64,000 nucleotides of DNA from Clusia tigrina. Its lineage: Eukaryota > Arthropoda > Insecta > Diptera > Clusiidae. The notes under the pieces are model-generated. The model did no database searches. It was not told the DNA's origin and was given only the letters and a program-made list of their open reading frames with translations. The stretch lies in contig OV050030.1 in NCBI GenBank assembly GCA_920105625.2, positions 80,689,400 to 80,753,399 of the forward strand, written 5' to 3'. Positions 46,424 through 58,418 of this stretch are shown here, one piece after another; within the stretch, counting starts at the first letter, position 1, and the number at the start of each line of letters is the position of its first letter. The position numbers and the translations under genes are program-made.

Positions 46424-46864
46424 TAAAACCATGATTTCGCACTGCATTTCAACACAGTGAACTTCCAATCCAGACATCATGAACGCTCATCTAAACCTGG
46501 GACGCTGCAAACTAAACTTCATTCAGGTGCTTAAAACCCTGAGGAAGGAGTCAGTGCCACTGACCCCGCTAGTGCAACACTAAATTTGGAGGAACTTCGT
46601 AACCTACTGGATAGACCCCGTGGAGCTGACACTCAGATGTTCTCCCTACTGCTCAACTACTTGACAGAAGTTGAAACTCAACGGGATTATCCGGAGGCAG
46701 TGGACATCGCGTGGAAACTCATTCTGTCATCAAGGCTGAAACCAGAAGTCCGAGGAATCAAAAGAGTCCTAGGGCGACTGTTGGTCCTACTCCACCGGGC
46801 GCACGCAATGACCGTGCTCGGATTCCCACCAGGGAATCCGCTAATCATTTCCAAATTTTATTAA
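46424..46864 (+). other. Unknown mini-gene-like segment (TATA, ATG, broken frame)
   Basis: CTATAAAACC at 46423-46432 precedes a GC-richer segment. An ATG at 46480 gives a 34-codon frame (MNAHLNLGRCKLNFIQ); overlapping it, another frame (ATG-like start 46586, open to 46864) reads LEELRNLLDRPRGADTQMFS then LNYLTEVETQRDYPEAVDIA. It looks helical and gag-like, but I do not recognise it. Base composition is clearly unlike the flanks. Confidence 0.35.
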
Positions 46865-47094
46865 TATTAAAAGTAAAAATAAAAAACGAATTATTATTTG
46901 CAAATTATTGAATACTTCTTTTTCACTCTTATTCCACAGCTATCGAGTAAGTATGCCCTCTTCTTGACGCACCTATAATCCATATCCACTAGCGGTTCAG
47001 TTGCCTGGCTATAACGTTTACGCGTCAAGTTTATGTTACCTACCCATGACTGCCTCATGATTTTTTTCTTGTTGAATTAGTGCTTCATTCGATG

Positions 47095-47450
<356 letters not shown>

Positions 47451-47867
47451 TTAGTTGTGTTGTCTAATGTGGAACAATTTCAATAAATTATTATGTAGCT
47501 TTTTATTCTTGCCCTTAATTGTTACGACTGTCGTAACTGGGCTGCGGATCTCTGCTACTACATACGGACCTATCCAAACAGGTGAGAATTTGTCTCTCCT
47601 AGCCTGATTCTTCATTAGTACTTGGTCACCCACATGAAAGATTACTGGGTTTAGTACCTTGTTATAGGCTTCCCTGGCTACTCGTTTAGCACACTCCTGG
47701 TTTTCTCTAACCAATTCGTGAGCTCGCTGTAACTGATAGTTTTGCACTTTATTAGGGTCATCAGCATTGTACACTGGCGCACATTTGCGCTTCAAATTTG
47801 CTGGCATGTTGATACATGCACAGTATTGTTGTGTACATGCATTGCAGTGGTCAACCATTGATCCCAA
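47451..47867 (-). pseudogene. Integrase C-terminal domain of element B
   Basis: Residues ELVRENQECAKRVAREAYNK, FHVGDQVLMKNQARRDKFSP and WIGPYVVAEIRSPVT form the typical SH3-like end of gypsy integrases. It is frame-separated from the core at about 47870-47980, where a stop and the missing NG-x-x-ER-type block occur. Confidence 0.88.
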
Positions 47868-47981
47868 TTCGAGCCGTCTTCCTTGGCAAAACTGCGCAAG
47901 TACTCGGCCAGAGGTCGATGACTAACGCTCCAGTGAGCCATTCGCCTGGGGATGATATGGTGTTATATGCAATTTCTTGAT

Positions 47982-48602
47982 TCACAGCATTTTACACGTT
48001 TCTGAGAATAGTTTCGATACGAAATTGGAACCATTGTCGGTTATCAAAACCTTAGGTATGTTGTATCGTGCTATAATTTCATCAAAGAATGCTTTGGCCA
48101 CCGTACTTGCTTCAGCATCGGGGATAGCCACGCACGCCATATACTTTGAGAAATCGTCTTGGAACGTCAAAATGTATTTATTTCCCGAAACTGTCTCAGG
48201 TAAAATACCTACAATATCCATATGAGCTTTATCAAATGGCTGTTTTGGTGTGTCAGTTAACACCATTGGCATCTTTGTTAGCCTTGAACTCTTATTGGCC
48301 TGGCATTTTGGGCAACTCTTTACATATTTTTTAATATCTCGGAGCATACCTTTCCATCCGTATACTCGTCTAATTCTGTCATGAGTTTTCCAGAATCCCT
48401 GGTGTCCTCCTAGAGGTGAATCATGGAAACCCTTTAACACTGCCTGGATATCCTTTAGAACCTCCAGCCATTCCACACTACTGGCTCTTTGTTCATTGGC
48501 ATCGTTACCCGCATTCTTAACACTTCTTGTTGCATCAATTTTATTTTCCTGACTTCTCTCGATCTTCTCCTTATCCGACCGCGCTTTGGCCCTCGTTTGC
48601 AC
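47982..48602 (-). pseudogene. Integrase zinc and catalytic domains of element B
   Basis: HHCC zinc finger: H in FHDSPLGGHQG, then CPKCQANKSSR. Core: HMDIVGILPET and ITDNGSNFVSKLF provide the first two catalytic Asp residues. The frame stops before the catalytic Glu. Confidence 0.92.
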
Positions 48603-48620
48603 TACTGATACCTTCTGTGC

Positions 48621-49019
48621 CTACGGTACTCTGCTGAGTGCGTCCGCATTCAGATTCTTCTTCCCAGGTTTGTATATGATTTCAAAATCATACTCAGACA
48701 AAATGTGTCTGAACCTGGCTAGCCTAGACGTTTGGTCTTTCAAATCGGCTATGCCTCTCAACGGCTGGTGATCAGTATACGAGTATATCTTAAATGGGCG
48801 TCCTAGCAGATATGACCTAAAATTCTTCGTAGCCCACACCATGGCTAGGAATTCCTTCTCTATTGTGGAGTATCTTTTCTCCGTATCGCTAAGCGCTCTG
48901 CTTGCGAATGCTATTGGTCGGTCATTACCGACTTCGCCTTGTGCCAATACTGCCCCTAATGCTTCATTGCTAGCATCAGTGGTCAACAAAAAAGTTTGCT
49001 CAAAGTCGGGGTACGCCAA
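48621..49019 (-). pseudogene. RNase H of element B
   Basis: LLTTDASNEALGAVLAQ, RYSTIEKEFLAMVWA, YTDHQPLRGIADLK and NLNADALSR are the full series of gypsy RNase H motifs. It ends at a stop-like change (VP, 48621) before integrase. Confidence 0.93.
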
Positions 49020-49172
49020 AATTGGTGGCGAGCTAATTATTTATTTTAGCCTCTCGAATGCTCGCTGACAGCTCTCTGTCCATTCGAACTTTGCTTCTTT
49101 TCGTAGCAACTTATTCACTGGCAACGCAATTCCAGCTAGTCCTTTCACGAACTTTCTATAATAGTTCACTAG

Positions 49173-49871
49173 TCAAAGGAATGCTTGCACTTCCTTTCTA
49201 TTTCTTGGAACCGCTAAATTTTTAACGCATTCCACCTTCTGCGGGTCAGGCAGTGCTTCTGCCTCTGAACAACGATGACCTAAATAAACCACCTCTCTTC
49301 GCAAAAATTGACACTTCTCCGTGTTCAATTTCAAATTGTGCTCTCGTAATTTCTGGAGCACCTTGCACAAGCGTTGCGAATGCTGCTACAAGTTCTTCCC
49401 ATAAATTACAATATCATCCAGATACACAAAACAATCTAACCCTTGCAAGCCTGTTAACACATGGTTCATTAGCCGTTCGAAGGTAGCCGGTGCTCCTATG
49501 AATCCAAATGGCATTCTGTTAAAATTGTAATGCCCCAAACCGGTGCTGACCGCGGTTTTCTGCTTACCTTGGGTATCCACCAGAACTTGGTGGAAGTCAC
49601 TCGCTAAATCAAGTGTAGAAAAGTATCTACAATGCCGCAATTGATCCAGAATTTCTTCTATCCTTGGAATCGGGAACACTTGCTTCATAGCGGCGTCGTT
49701 CAATTTCCTAAAATCGACGACCATTCTCCACTTCTTTTGACCTTGAGCACCTCCCTTCTTTGGTACCAAAATTATTGGTGGGTTCCAAGGCGAGATACTC
49801 GGTGAAATTATGTTATCTTTTAACATTCCTTGCACTTGCCTATTTACCTCATCTTTGTGAGCTTCTGGCAA
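49173..49871 (-). pseudogene. Reverse transcriptase of element B
   Basis: 49871-49386: PWNPPIILVPKKGG, WRMVVDFRKLND, FSTLDLASDFHQVLV, MPFGFIGAPATFERLMN and the catalytic FVYLDDIVIYGK. A stop at 49385 interrupts before 49370-49173 (LREHNLKLNTEKCQFLRREV, thumb). 'FGFIGAP' is an unusual change from the common FGLxNAP. Confidence 0.93.
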
Positions 49872-49877
49872 TTTGTA

Positions 49878-50932
49878 TTACTTCTGCTTTATTGGTGGTT
49901 GATCCACTCTAGTAGGTATTTCATGCTCTATCTCTGGTGTATATGTCAACTGGTCTCCTTCCAGAAAAAATATGTCATGGAATGACGTACAAATGGCTTC
50001 TATCGATGCCTTCTCTTCTAAATTTACGCTTGGGTCTAACTTCAATGATTCTAGCACTCTCTTCATTCTTTTCCTTATATCTACCTGCTTAACCTGATTA
50101 ACCGATCTATGATTCGGTTCTTTAGAATTATCATAACTAGCGAACTTACGCCTAAAATCTTCATCCATCAGGTAGTCCTTTTCTGAAGCGTTGAGTACGC
50201 AAGCGTACACCTTACCCTTGCCAACATGCGTTATGGTTTCTCCCATATATACGCCGTCCGCTAACTGCTGCTTGTGCAAAACAAGAGTCCTCAGTTTCGT
50301 GTTCACACGCATAGTAACTACTCTTGTTGACCTTTCATTCATTACCTCCATCCAATTCTTAATCCTATTCACGGTTCCTTCCTGCCATGACTTTAATGGA
50401 AGAGTAAGGATTCTATTCTTATTATTATCAAAAATGATAACTGTTTTTCTAGCGCATCCAGTATGGTGCGGCCCCAAAGATTATCGCGGCCAATTATCCT
50501 ATCGGCCGGGATGCCTTCCCTATCCAATTCCACTGCGTGCACTCTAAATCTCATGCCCTTAACCTCACTGTGCCCTGTTCTGAGGGACCCCAGTGTCCTG
50601 ATGCAACCTCCAAACGCTCCATTAAGTGTTCTTACAACTTTTGGGTTAACAACTAGTCCTTTCCGTAAAACACTAGATTCTACGAGGCTGGTGTCCGCAC
50701 CTGGGTCTACCAAAAGCACTAGCTTTCCACTAGCTGCCTCCTTGCAGGGTATCTCGATAAAAGCATCACCTATCCTGCTCACAACGAAACAACCCACTTT
50801 TGATTCCAAAATGGACGCGTATCTACTTCCTAACTCTTCAAATTTTTTCCTCCATGCACGACAGTTATCCTTTACAAACCTATACTCCCTCAAAATTACC
50901 GTGAATATCTTAAGTATACATCCTCGTACCAC
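49878..50932 (-). pseudogene. Protease and RT-linker of element B
   Basis: 50932-50393: LVLLVDPGADTSLVE, in which the catalytic DTG triplet of retroviral proteases reads DPG, so activity is doubtful. 50477-49878 continues, in another frame, the linker to RT (HDIFFLEGDQLTYTPEIEHE, the usual start of errantivirus RT). Confidence 0.8.
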
Positions 50933-51256
50933 GTACGCGGCGATTGGCCTATACTCTCTAACCTTATTAAAACTTAATCAAAGCACTAGAATCATCACAG
51001 TTACCCAAATCAACACGCAATCAAAATTTTTTTCCCTGAGAGACTCTTGCTTCTCCGTATCTTGAACCATTGTTCTTACATTTCCCGGTACGTGATATTG
51101 GAGAGCCTCTTGCTTCTCCTTCTCCTGGACTGTAATTCCTACATTACCAGTCACACGTACTTCTGGCCTAACTATTACTTCCTTTCTTTTATCTTTCCAG
51201 TCTACTGGCCTCGACTGGGCCGCTGAAAGCTTCCCTGGTTCCTTTGTTGGAATTGT
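50933..51256 (-). other. Gag-pol junction region of element B
   Basis: Short broken frames; 51121-51256 matches the first 130 bases of the window (gag tail of element A). Confidence 0.6.
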
Positions 51257-52679
51257 CTATCCCTGCATTCCGCTGAACGATGTCCCATTCGTCAACCCCT
51301 GTTGGGTGTTGCTTAGCCTTGGTTCACTTCTGGAATTCCAATTTGGTCGCTGCTGACCACTCCCAGTGTTGAAAGGATTTCTTCCTTGGTTATTTCCTTC
51401 CGCTGAGTTAGCTCGGGGACTACTACACTTGCCGTCCCTCAAGGGTGGATCCAGGCGCCTCGTACCTGGCTGCCTTCTACTTTGATCCCATTTAGTGTTT
51501 ACTTGGCACTGTCTACATGGCCATATGTTTGGCACTGCATACAGTAGGGTGTGTTTTTGCGTGTAACGCATTCATCCCTTGTATGACCTGGCTTACGGCA
51601 GAATGACCAAATGGGTTTACTTGGCTGGAATCTCTCGACTAGGAATCCTTTACCTCTTTGTTGCAGAACTTGGCCCATCAATCTGCCGACTCCACTTGGA
51701 TTCCGCTGTTGTACCGGTCCGACCTCTGCAGGCGCATCAGTCCAGCAGATTCCACCTGTTGTTGTTCGTTGCTGTATTGCTGCTTCCGCGGAAGAAACCG
51801 CTTCCACTAGCTCTGCCATACTCCTCTGCGTGAGATTAAGAGTATAATTAGCCAAGTCCCTATTTATCAGACCTGCCTTAAACACAGAAATCATAGCTCG
51901 TTCTACTTGAGCCTTGTATGCTGCAACATTTCCTGGAAACTGCCTGTTGGCTTCTGTTTCAGCAGCGTTCCCCAGAGACTGGAGCCTTCGTCCCCAGGCT
52001 CTCAATTCCTCCCCTGGTTTCTGAGTTGATTCCTGAATTTCCCGAACGAGACAGTCGTACGACTTTTGTTTAAATATGTCCGATCTAAAAGGGCGTATAA
52101 CTCCGGCAGGGTACTTACTGAGCTATGCGCTATTAAATCAAACGGATCACCTATGGTTCTTTTTCTAATACACTTTATTAAGTGTTCCCCTTCTGCTTCC
52201 GGAAGACTCCGTTGCGATAGCTCACAACCTTCTTTGAAGCGCCGTATCTCAATTCTCAGATCATACAACTCGACTCCTGAGAACATGGGCACCAACTTCT
52301 CCACCGCATGAGCAAATTCCAGAATGCCCATTTTAGTCCTACGTGCTTTCTTAATTTCTGATAAAAAGTTAGCGTTGATCTCTGGGGGGGTTTCCAGATT
52401 CTCTTCTCCCGTATCTGAGAGGTACTTGACCAATGACGAACTCAAACTAAATAGTCTTCGAACGCTCGCTCGCGCAGGCGAAATACTGTCCACAGTATTG
52501 AGACTTTGCTGCACAGTTACTGGATCTGATTGCTTCGGCAGATATTTCTTGTTTTTGTTTTGTACCGGACTTCCCGGTGAAAAAGGTTCGACACCGATTT
52601 CAGATGCTGCAAACAAAAATTCCGCTTCCCTCTCTTCACTCAATACGAATATTTTTAATTTTTTTTTTTTTTGCCCCAT
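51257..52679 (-). pseudogene. gag: gag of element B, main part
   Basis: 52679-52002 (capsid N-part; EKLVPMFSGVELYDLRIEIR), 52005-51499 (capsid C-part, then knuckles FCRKPGHTRDEC and CMQCQTYGH), 51571-51257 (basic tail). Frameshifts occur near 52003 and 51540. The frame at 52679 starts in a run of Lys codons (14 T on the plus strand), a slippage-prone place. It continues from 57640 beyond the Jockey insertion. Confidence 0.85.
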
Positions 52680-52821
52680 CTTTAATTACATTCTGTCCGT
52701 GAACAATAAGTAATTTTTAAATGCTACTATGCACCTTAATATGTTCTTTAGTCATTACCACAGAACATAATTTAATTTAATTATACTCGTATATAATTAA
52801 TTTATATACAAAAAGTGTCGT

Positions 52822-53815
52822 TTAAAATATTCTATGTGGAGGTTCTGTGGGTCCAATTCGTTTGAGTCTTCTTTTTGTTTTTTCCATTGCCGGCAAGTGG
52901 CGCACGTCTCGGTTTTGATGAATTTTTAGGCGCTCTGTGTATTTGCTGCTACATTTTTTAATAGTGTCTTCCACCGAGTCAATGTTGAGTTCGTGGTGTA
53001 TGTCTTCATTTCTTATATACCAGTTGGCTTTTGTTATTGTCCGCAGTATTTTGCATTGTGTTCTTTGAATCAGTTGTATATTCGTTTTGCTTGCTGTCCC
53101 CCATACTTCGATCCCATATTTCCAGATGGGTGTTATCATTAATGTATATATCATTCTTTTATTATACAGTGATAACTTTGAACTAAGTCCTAGTAACCAG
53201 TTTAATTGTTTGAATCTACTTTTTATTTCATTTCGTTTATTTAATATATGTTGTCTCCATGTAAGTTTTGCGTCGATTGCTATGCCAAGGTATTTTGCGC
53301 TGGGGCAAATTTTTATAATTTCGTCTTTTATTGTGAGTGGGATCTCAGAGCATTCATCGTCATATTTAATGTAAAAGTATCTGTTGGTGATATAACTGCT
53401 TAGCAAGTAATAATATTTTAAAGGTAGAATATTATTTAGTTCATTCAGAAGTCCTTTGTGCCACACTCTGTCTAACGCTTTCGCAATGTCCAGGAATACA
53501 GCCACGCAGTACTTCTTTTTGTCAATATCATCCATGATTTTGTTCACAACTCTATGAACTTGTTGCACAGTTGAGTGGTTTCGTCTAAAGCCGAATTGAT
53601 GGCTTGGCAAAGCTTTATGTTGTATCAAGATAGGCTCAATTCTGTCAAATAATATGTTTTCAAATATCTTTGAAAGAGTAGGCAAGAGACTGATAGGTCG
53701 ATATGAACTGGTTCTTGTTTTGCGTCCTTATTTGGCTTTGGGATAGCTGTTATTTGTGCTACCTTCCACAAGATTGGAAAATAGTTAAGCCTTATTATAG
53801 CCGTTTTTCTTCCAA
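52822..53815 (-). pseudogene. Jockey ORF2: RT with internal deletion of the active site
   Basis: The 53685-52822 frame reads KIFENILFDRIEPIL, HQFGFRRNHSTVQQVHRV and VAVFLDIAKALDRVWHKG (catalytic FLDI; normally FLDIxxAFD, here ALD), then ECSEIPLT is followed at once by KICPSAKYLGIAIDAKLTWR. The segment that should hold SGVPQGSVLGP and YADD is missing, yet the frame stays open. The C-terminal end is ...KTKRRLKRIGPTEPPHRIF. 53815-53690 holds the preceding LNYFPILWKVAQI block with frameshifts. Confidence 0.88.
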
Positions 53816-54376
53816 AATGAAAATGGCCATGCTGTTACCATCAACCAGGAGCGTTATCGCGACATGATGACCAATTTTGTGATGCCAATTATTCGTCGAA
53901 AGCGTATGAGGCAGTTCTGGTTTCAACAAGACGGCGCTCCACCGCACACAAGTCGCATAACAATCGATTTTCTGAAGAATTTGTTTCCGGGCCGTTTGAT
54001 GTCGAAAAGTGGTGATTTGGACTGGCCACCGCGTTCGCCCGATTTGACGCCGCCTGACTTCTTCTTGTGGGGATATAAGTCAAAGGTTTACGTTAACAAG
54101 CCAAGGACCGTAGAAGAGCTCAAGGACAACATTCGTGAAGAAATAGCCGCTATTCCGACCGAAATGTTGGCGAAAACGATGGAAAATGCTGCAAAAAGGG
54201 CACAATACGCCATCAACGCCAGAGGCGGCCATTTGAGAGATATCATATTCAAAAATTAATGTAGACAAATCTACTTGGAACAAATTAAATGATTAAGATT
54301 GCCAACCGCCAAATTTTTATTTTTTTCTTTGATTTTTTTAACAAAAACATGGGTCCGTCGAATTTGGGCAACCCTG
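53806..54376 (+). pseudogene. Mariner-like transposase fragment with one terminal end
   Basis: The frame 53864-54259, preceded by FFQNENGHAVTINQERYRD without an in-frame ATG, encodes FWFQQDGAPPHTSRITIDFL, SPDLTPPDFFLWGYKSKVYV and NAAKRAQYAINARGGHLRDI. These are the second and third catalytic blocks of a mariner-type DDE/D transposase (QQDGAPPHT, SPDLTPPDFFLW). The 3' end has terminal sequence CCATGTTTTTG ... CAGGGTTGCCCA (reverse of 54365-54376) next to TA at 54377-54378. The N-terminal half and 5' end are missing. Confidence 0.88.
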
Positions 54377-55772
54377 TAGACTATTGTTATGTCAGGTAGT
54401 TCTTTCAGTATTTTTCCGTTAATAAGATCATATCCAGGTGCCTTTTTGTTTTTTAAATTCGTGATTTGATTCTTGATTTCTGATATCGTTGTCATTTTTA
54501 TTGCCGTGTTTCGGGTACTTTCGGTATTGGTAAGCTCGGTAATTTGATTGTCCATGTCGTTTCTGAATACCGTTTCAAAATGTTTTGCAAGAGTATTTGC
54601 TTTGTGTTTATTCGTTTTTGCCCAAGTATTATCTAGTGTTTTTATGGGGGGTTTATGTGGTATTGCACTGTTTAGTTTTTGGGTTGCCTTCCATAATGAG
54701 TGGTTCGTTGATGTTGTCGTTCCTAAGCTCTTTACGTAACTTTCAAATTTTTTTTCCTCAAATTGTTCCAATATTATCTTCAGTTCATTTGCCGCTTTGT
54801 TGAATTTGGCTTTGTCGTCTGGGTATCTAGTTCCTTGCCATCTTTTCCTGAGTTTCCTTTTTTGTCTTATTTTATGCTTAATGTGAGCTGGGACAGTAGT
54901 AATTTGGGATGGGCTTAGAATTGGGGTTGATTGAGTTGCTGCTTTGACGATGTTGTCATTTAGGTATGCTATTGCTGTGTCAAGTTCCTTATCAGATTTC
55001 AATGAAATGTTTGTTGTCATGTCATTTTCCATTAATTGGCGAAATTTGTTCCAGTCGGTTTTGTAGTTGTATAAGCCAGCAGCTATTTTTTTATCCGGTG
55101 TGCTTTGAAGGGTCAATAGATTTGGAGAATGGTCTGATGATAAATTTAGACATGTTTTTATTGTTAAGTGGTCGTGCAATATGTTTTTGTAACACAGAAA
55201 TCAATTAAATCAGGTCATTTTTTTTTGTCTGTTGGCCAATAAGTTGGTTCTCCCGTGTTAATAAAGCGACTATTATTCTCTTTTATAGCGTCTAGTAGTT
55301 GGCGGCCTTTCACGTTTGTCAGTCTTGAGCCCCATATAGAGTTTTTTGCATTATAGTCTCCTCCAGCTATGTAACGACTACCCAATGATATTAAATAGTC
55401 TATATATTGAGCCTTTGTGTTGTTATGTTTGGGTGGACAATATACAGCTGACACAGTAATTGGCCCTCTCAAGTCACTTATCTCTATTGAGGTTGCTTGG
55501 ATATGATGTGATTTATATCCTTCTAGTTCTAGGCGCCTAATAGATTTTTTTATGATAATTGCTGTCCCTCCATGGGCTCGATTGTCAGGATGATGTGTAT
55601 AATAAATGTTATAGTTTGGTATGTCATTATAGCTTCTATCAGTAGTATGCGTTTCAGATATTAGCATAATATCGATTGAATTTTCGTACATAAACGTTTT
55701 AAGTTCTAGTAAGTGGCGTGATAGGCCATTGGCGTTCCAAATAGCAAAAGTTATTTTATTTCTGGAACCCAT
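54377..55772 (-). pseudogene. Jockey ORF2: endonuclease and RT N-terminus
   Basis: 55772-55215: MGSRNKITFAIWNANGLSRH, LISETHTTDRSY, YNIYYTHHPDNRAHGGTAII and AGGDYNAKNSIWGS, the APE-type endonuclease with catalytic N, E and GDxNA motifs. A frameshift at about 55215 (poly-T run) leads to 55179 onward: SDHSPNLLTL, then the RT start (NLKNKKAPGYDLINGKILKE). The frame is cut at 54377 by the mariner. Confidence 0.92.
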
Positions 55773-57409
55773 CTAGTTTTGATACAAGCAGTGTCACAAT
55801 GTTCATCATACTTGTCATTTGAGTTATTAATTGTTTCATCATTATTTTTAAATCTGATAGATCGTCGTCATTCTGTGTTGGTGTCATGCTGTTTGCTGCT
55901 GCGTTAAGGTTTTGAGTTAAGTCTGCTGCTGTATTTATCGCTGCTACTTTAGCATATGACATTCCAGGTGTGTAGTTTTTATGTGTTTGTACTGTGGGTA
56001 TATTTATAGATGGTTCAGCAAAATTTTGTTCTTGAGTTGGAGGGATTTCTTTTTTACGTAAAGTTGGATATTTTTTAATTTGTAGTGATTTGTAAATCAT
56101 ACAGCCTTTGTAGTTAGATGTGTGGTTTTCGTTGCAGAGAGCGCATTTAATTTGCTGTTTCATATCGCTTTGGATATTACATTTAATTGTGCTGTGGTTA
56201 CCTGCACATTTGACACACACAGGGTCTTTAGTACAATAGTTTTTAGTGTGTCCATATTTTTGGCAATTTGTGCATTGTGGAATAGTTCTTTTTTGGTGTG
56301 GTGGTTCGAAATTTACTTTGCAGTGTAAAAGATGGGTTAAGGAATGGATGTCTTTGTTGTTATCGTTTGGTTTAAGTTCCATTGAGAATAAAGCAAGTGG
56401 TTGTCTATTTTTTTGCAAGTTGTGAATGTTTAGTATTTCATGTCCTAACTCTGCCAGTTCAGCTATAATGTCGTCTTTTTCCGTTGAGTAATGCATATTT
56501 CGTAAAATTACCTTAAGTCCACGTTGTTCTTTTGGTTTAAATGTACTCGTATAATATTTGGTTTCTTTTTGCTTAAGCAATTTTATTATGCTTGTGTAAT
56601 GCACAGATTCAGTCGGCTGTATTTTGACTTCGTTTTTGTTCAGAACTTTCATCTCGTAATTTGTATTTGGTAGTTGATTTAGAGCTTTAGTTAGTGCATT
56701 AATATTTTCTACGTTTTGTATATATATGGGTGGTGGCTTTTGAGGATGCTTTGTTATTTGTTTCTGTATGGTTGAATTTGTTTTTGTCCCACTGTTTTGT
56801 TGTTCATCAGTTTTGTCATTTAGTGTTAGTAGTTCGAACCTGTTTGGTGTATTTGGAGCGATTGACTCAGCCAATATTCTTTTAGTGTTGCGCTCAGTGT
56901 GTCGCGCTCAGTGGTTTGTTTTTCTGTCTTTTGTTGTTGCTATTTTGGTCCGTTAATTTGTTTGGCGATTGGTTTTCGCGGTTTCGCTTTTGGCTACTCT
57001 CCGCTGAAGTTTTGTTAGTGTTTCTATTATTTGAGTTTTGTACTTGTGTGTTAATTGTTGCTGTTGTAATTGGTGTTGTTGTGTCAGTAGACATGATCAT
57101 TGAGCTCGAATTTTGCATTCTACTTGTCGCTGTCGCGGCTATGGTTACAGTACAAGCGCACTGTGTTGTTGTTGTTCTTCCTGATGTTGTGTTTGGTGGA
57201 TAATGTTCCATAATAGTAGAGGGTGTCGCGCATTGGACACTCCAAGGTAGTGAAGCATTCGTAGTGGTGTCGTTTAGGAGAGCGGGAGAGCAGGACCTGG
57301 CTCTGCTCTCTGCTGCTTCGACTAGCAAATTGCCGCCGTTACCCTGTGTGGACACAAATGCATTTCTATTTGTTACTGTTTTTTGCTGGTGAGTGTCAGC
57401 GACACTCAT
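55756..57409 (-). pseudogene. Jockey ORF1 (gag-like, zinc knuckles)
   Basis: 57409-56894 is the Ser/Thr/Asn-rich N-terminus (MSVADTHQQKTVTNRNAF). A frameshift in repeated GCGCTCAGTG-type sequence (56880-56912) leads to 56874-55756: an RNA-recognition-like PRE_C2HC region (YTSIIKLLKQKETKYYTSTF, KGLKVILRNMHY) and three CCHC-type motifs, including CTNCQKYGHTKNYC and CVKCAGNHSTIKC, standard for the Jockey clade. The TTG at 56874 is not a start but the continuation after the shift. ORF1 and ORF2 overlap by 17 bp. Confidence 0.9.
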
Positions 57410-57650
57410 TTTAGTTATGTTGTTGTTTTTTGTTGTTTGTATTTCAATTGTGTATTTTTGTTTTCTAATTATTGCTAAAAATATATTTAAATTATGTGTT
57501 CCAGCTAGTAATCGTGAACTAGGTTCTCACCGATCACTTTTGCACTATTGTAGAAGATTCGATTGGTTTGAAGGAAATTTTAACTCGCGATTTGGTAAAA
57601 TTTCTGACCGACCGTCTCTGTTGACGTATGATATTTAACATACTAATACT
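57410..57650 (-). other. 5' untranslated region of the Jockey element
   Basis: Upstream of the ORF1 ATG, T-rich, ending near the resumption of gag B at about 57650. Confidence 0.5.
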
Positions 57651-58418
57651 AATATGGGCTTTACCACACGACCTTTCCCTTCCGGAGGTAAATATTACGG
57701 CCAGCGAACTTCTGGTGGCAAAGCTTGTCTGCGTATGTATTTGAGAGGTTGATGCCGATCTTAGTCTTGCTGGCTTAGTTGCCCCGATTCTCTTAAGCTC
57801 TAGATTTTCCTTCTCCAGATACGATGCGGCTTCCTCTGTTTCTCGGTGGTTGCCTAGGAAGTTCTCTAGTTTTATTCTCGAGAAATTCCGTATTTGTCTT
57901 CAACTCTTCTGTATCCTTGAAAACTTGAAAAAATTTCTCCTCCGTTCAACTCTGAATAGTCGCTAATGCGTGGTCAGCTGCTTCCAAAGTTGACAAGTTT
58001 CCACCGTCCCTCGCTAATCTCCAGAGCACTTGGGCTTCACTCTTGCTCGTTGCCGCTTCCAACTGTTCAAACAATTTTTCCGTAAATAACTTTACCTCCG
58101 TTTGTAAAGACCTCAACTTGTCTTGAGCCTTGTCCTCCTGCGAACTAGGACTATCTTCTTATGCTTCCAACTCCTCCAGATCCAATCCTTGACAAAGGAA
58201 TCGTTGCCACCACAACACCCCTTAAAATTTAATAACTCCTCGTTGTTATCATTGAATCTCTTCAATAAGACTTCTAGTTCCGCTATGCGCTTATGGTAAT
58301 ACTCGCTATTCTTTCGTGCCATATTATCCTTCCTACAATTCCTGATTCTCTTATGGATTGCCTCGCTCTGCAGCTTTTGAGCTTCCAGCAATCTTATAGC
58401 TTCTCTAGGCGTTTCCAT
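57640..58418 (-). pseudogene. gag: gag N-terminal coiled-coil part of element B
   Basis: 58418-58113: METPREAIRLLEAQKLQSEA then KRIAELEVLLKRFNDNNEEL, a charged helical region. A frame change occurs at about 58130, and the next frame continues KLRSLQTEVKLFTEKLFEQL and YLEKENLELKRIG to about 57640, where Jockey interrupts. I know no domain for it; coiled-coil gag starts are usual in this group. Confidence 0.6.

Larger units (their letters stand above)
52690..57650 (-). mobile_element. Jockey-clade non-LTR retrotransposon inside gag of element B
   Basis: 5' end near 57650, ORF1 57409-55756, ORF2 55772 to 52822, 3' end in AT-rich sequence between 52822 and about 52690. It separates the two parts of gag B. 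Boundaries are approximate, and no target duplication or poly-A tail was clear. It is interrupted by a mariner fragment at 53806-54376. Confidence 0.85.

Noticed and set aside
50463..51065. 200-codon plus-strand frame
   Set aside because: Antisense to the protease region of element B; no domain seen.
56768..57203. Plus-strand hydrophobic frames suggesting membrane proteins
   Set aside because: They are antisense to the Ser/Thr/Asn-rich Jockey ORF1, which produces Val/Leu/Phe-rich shadows.
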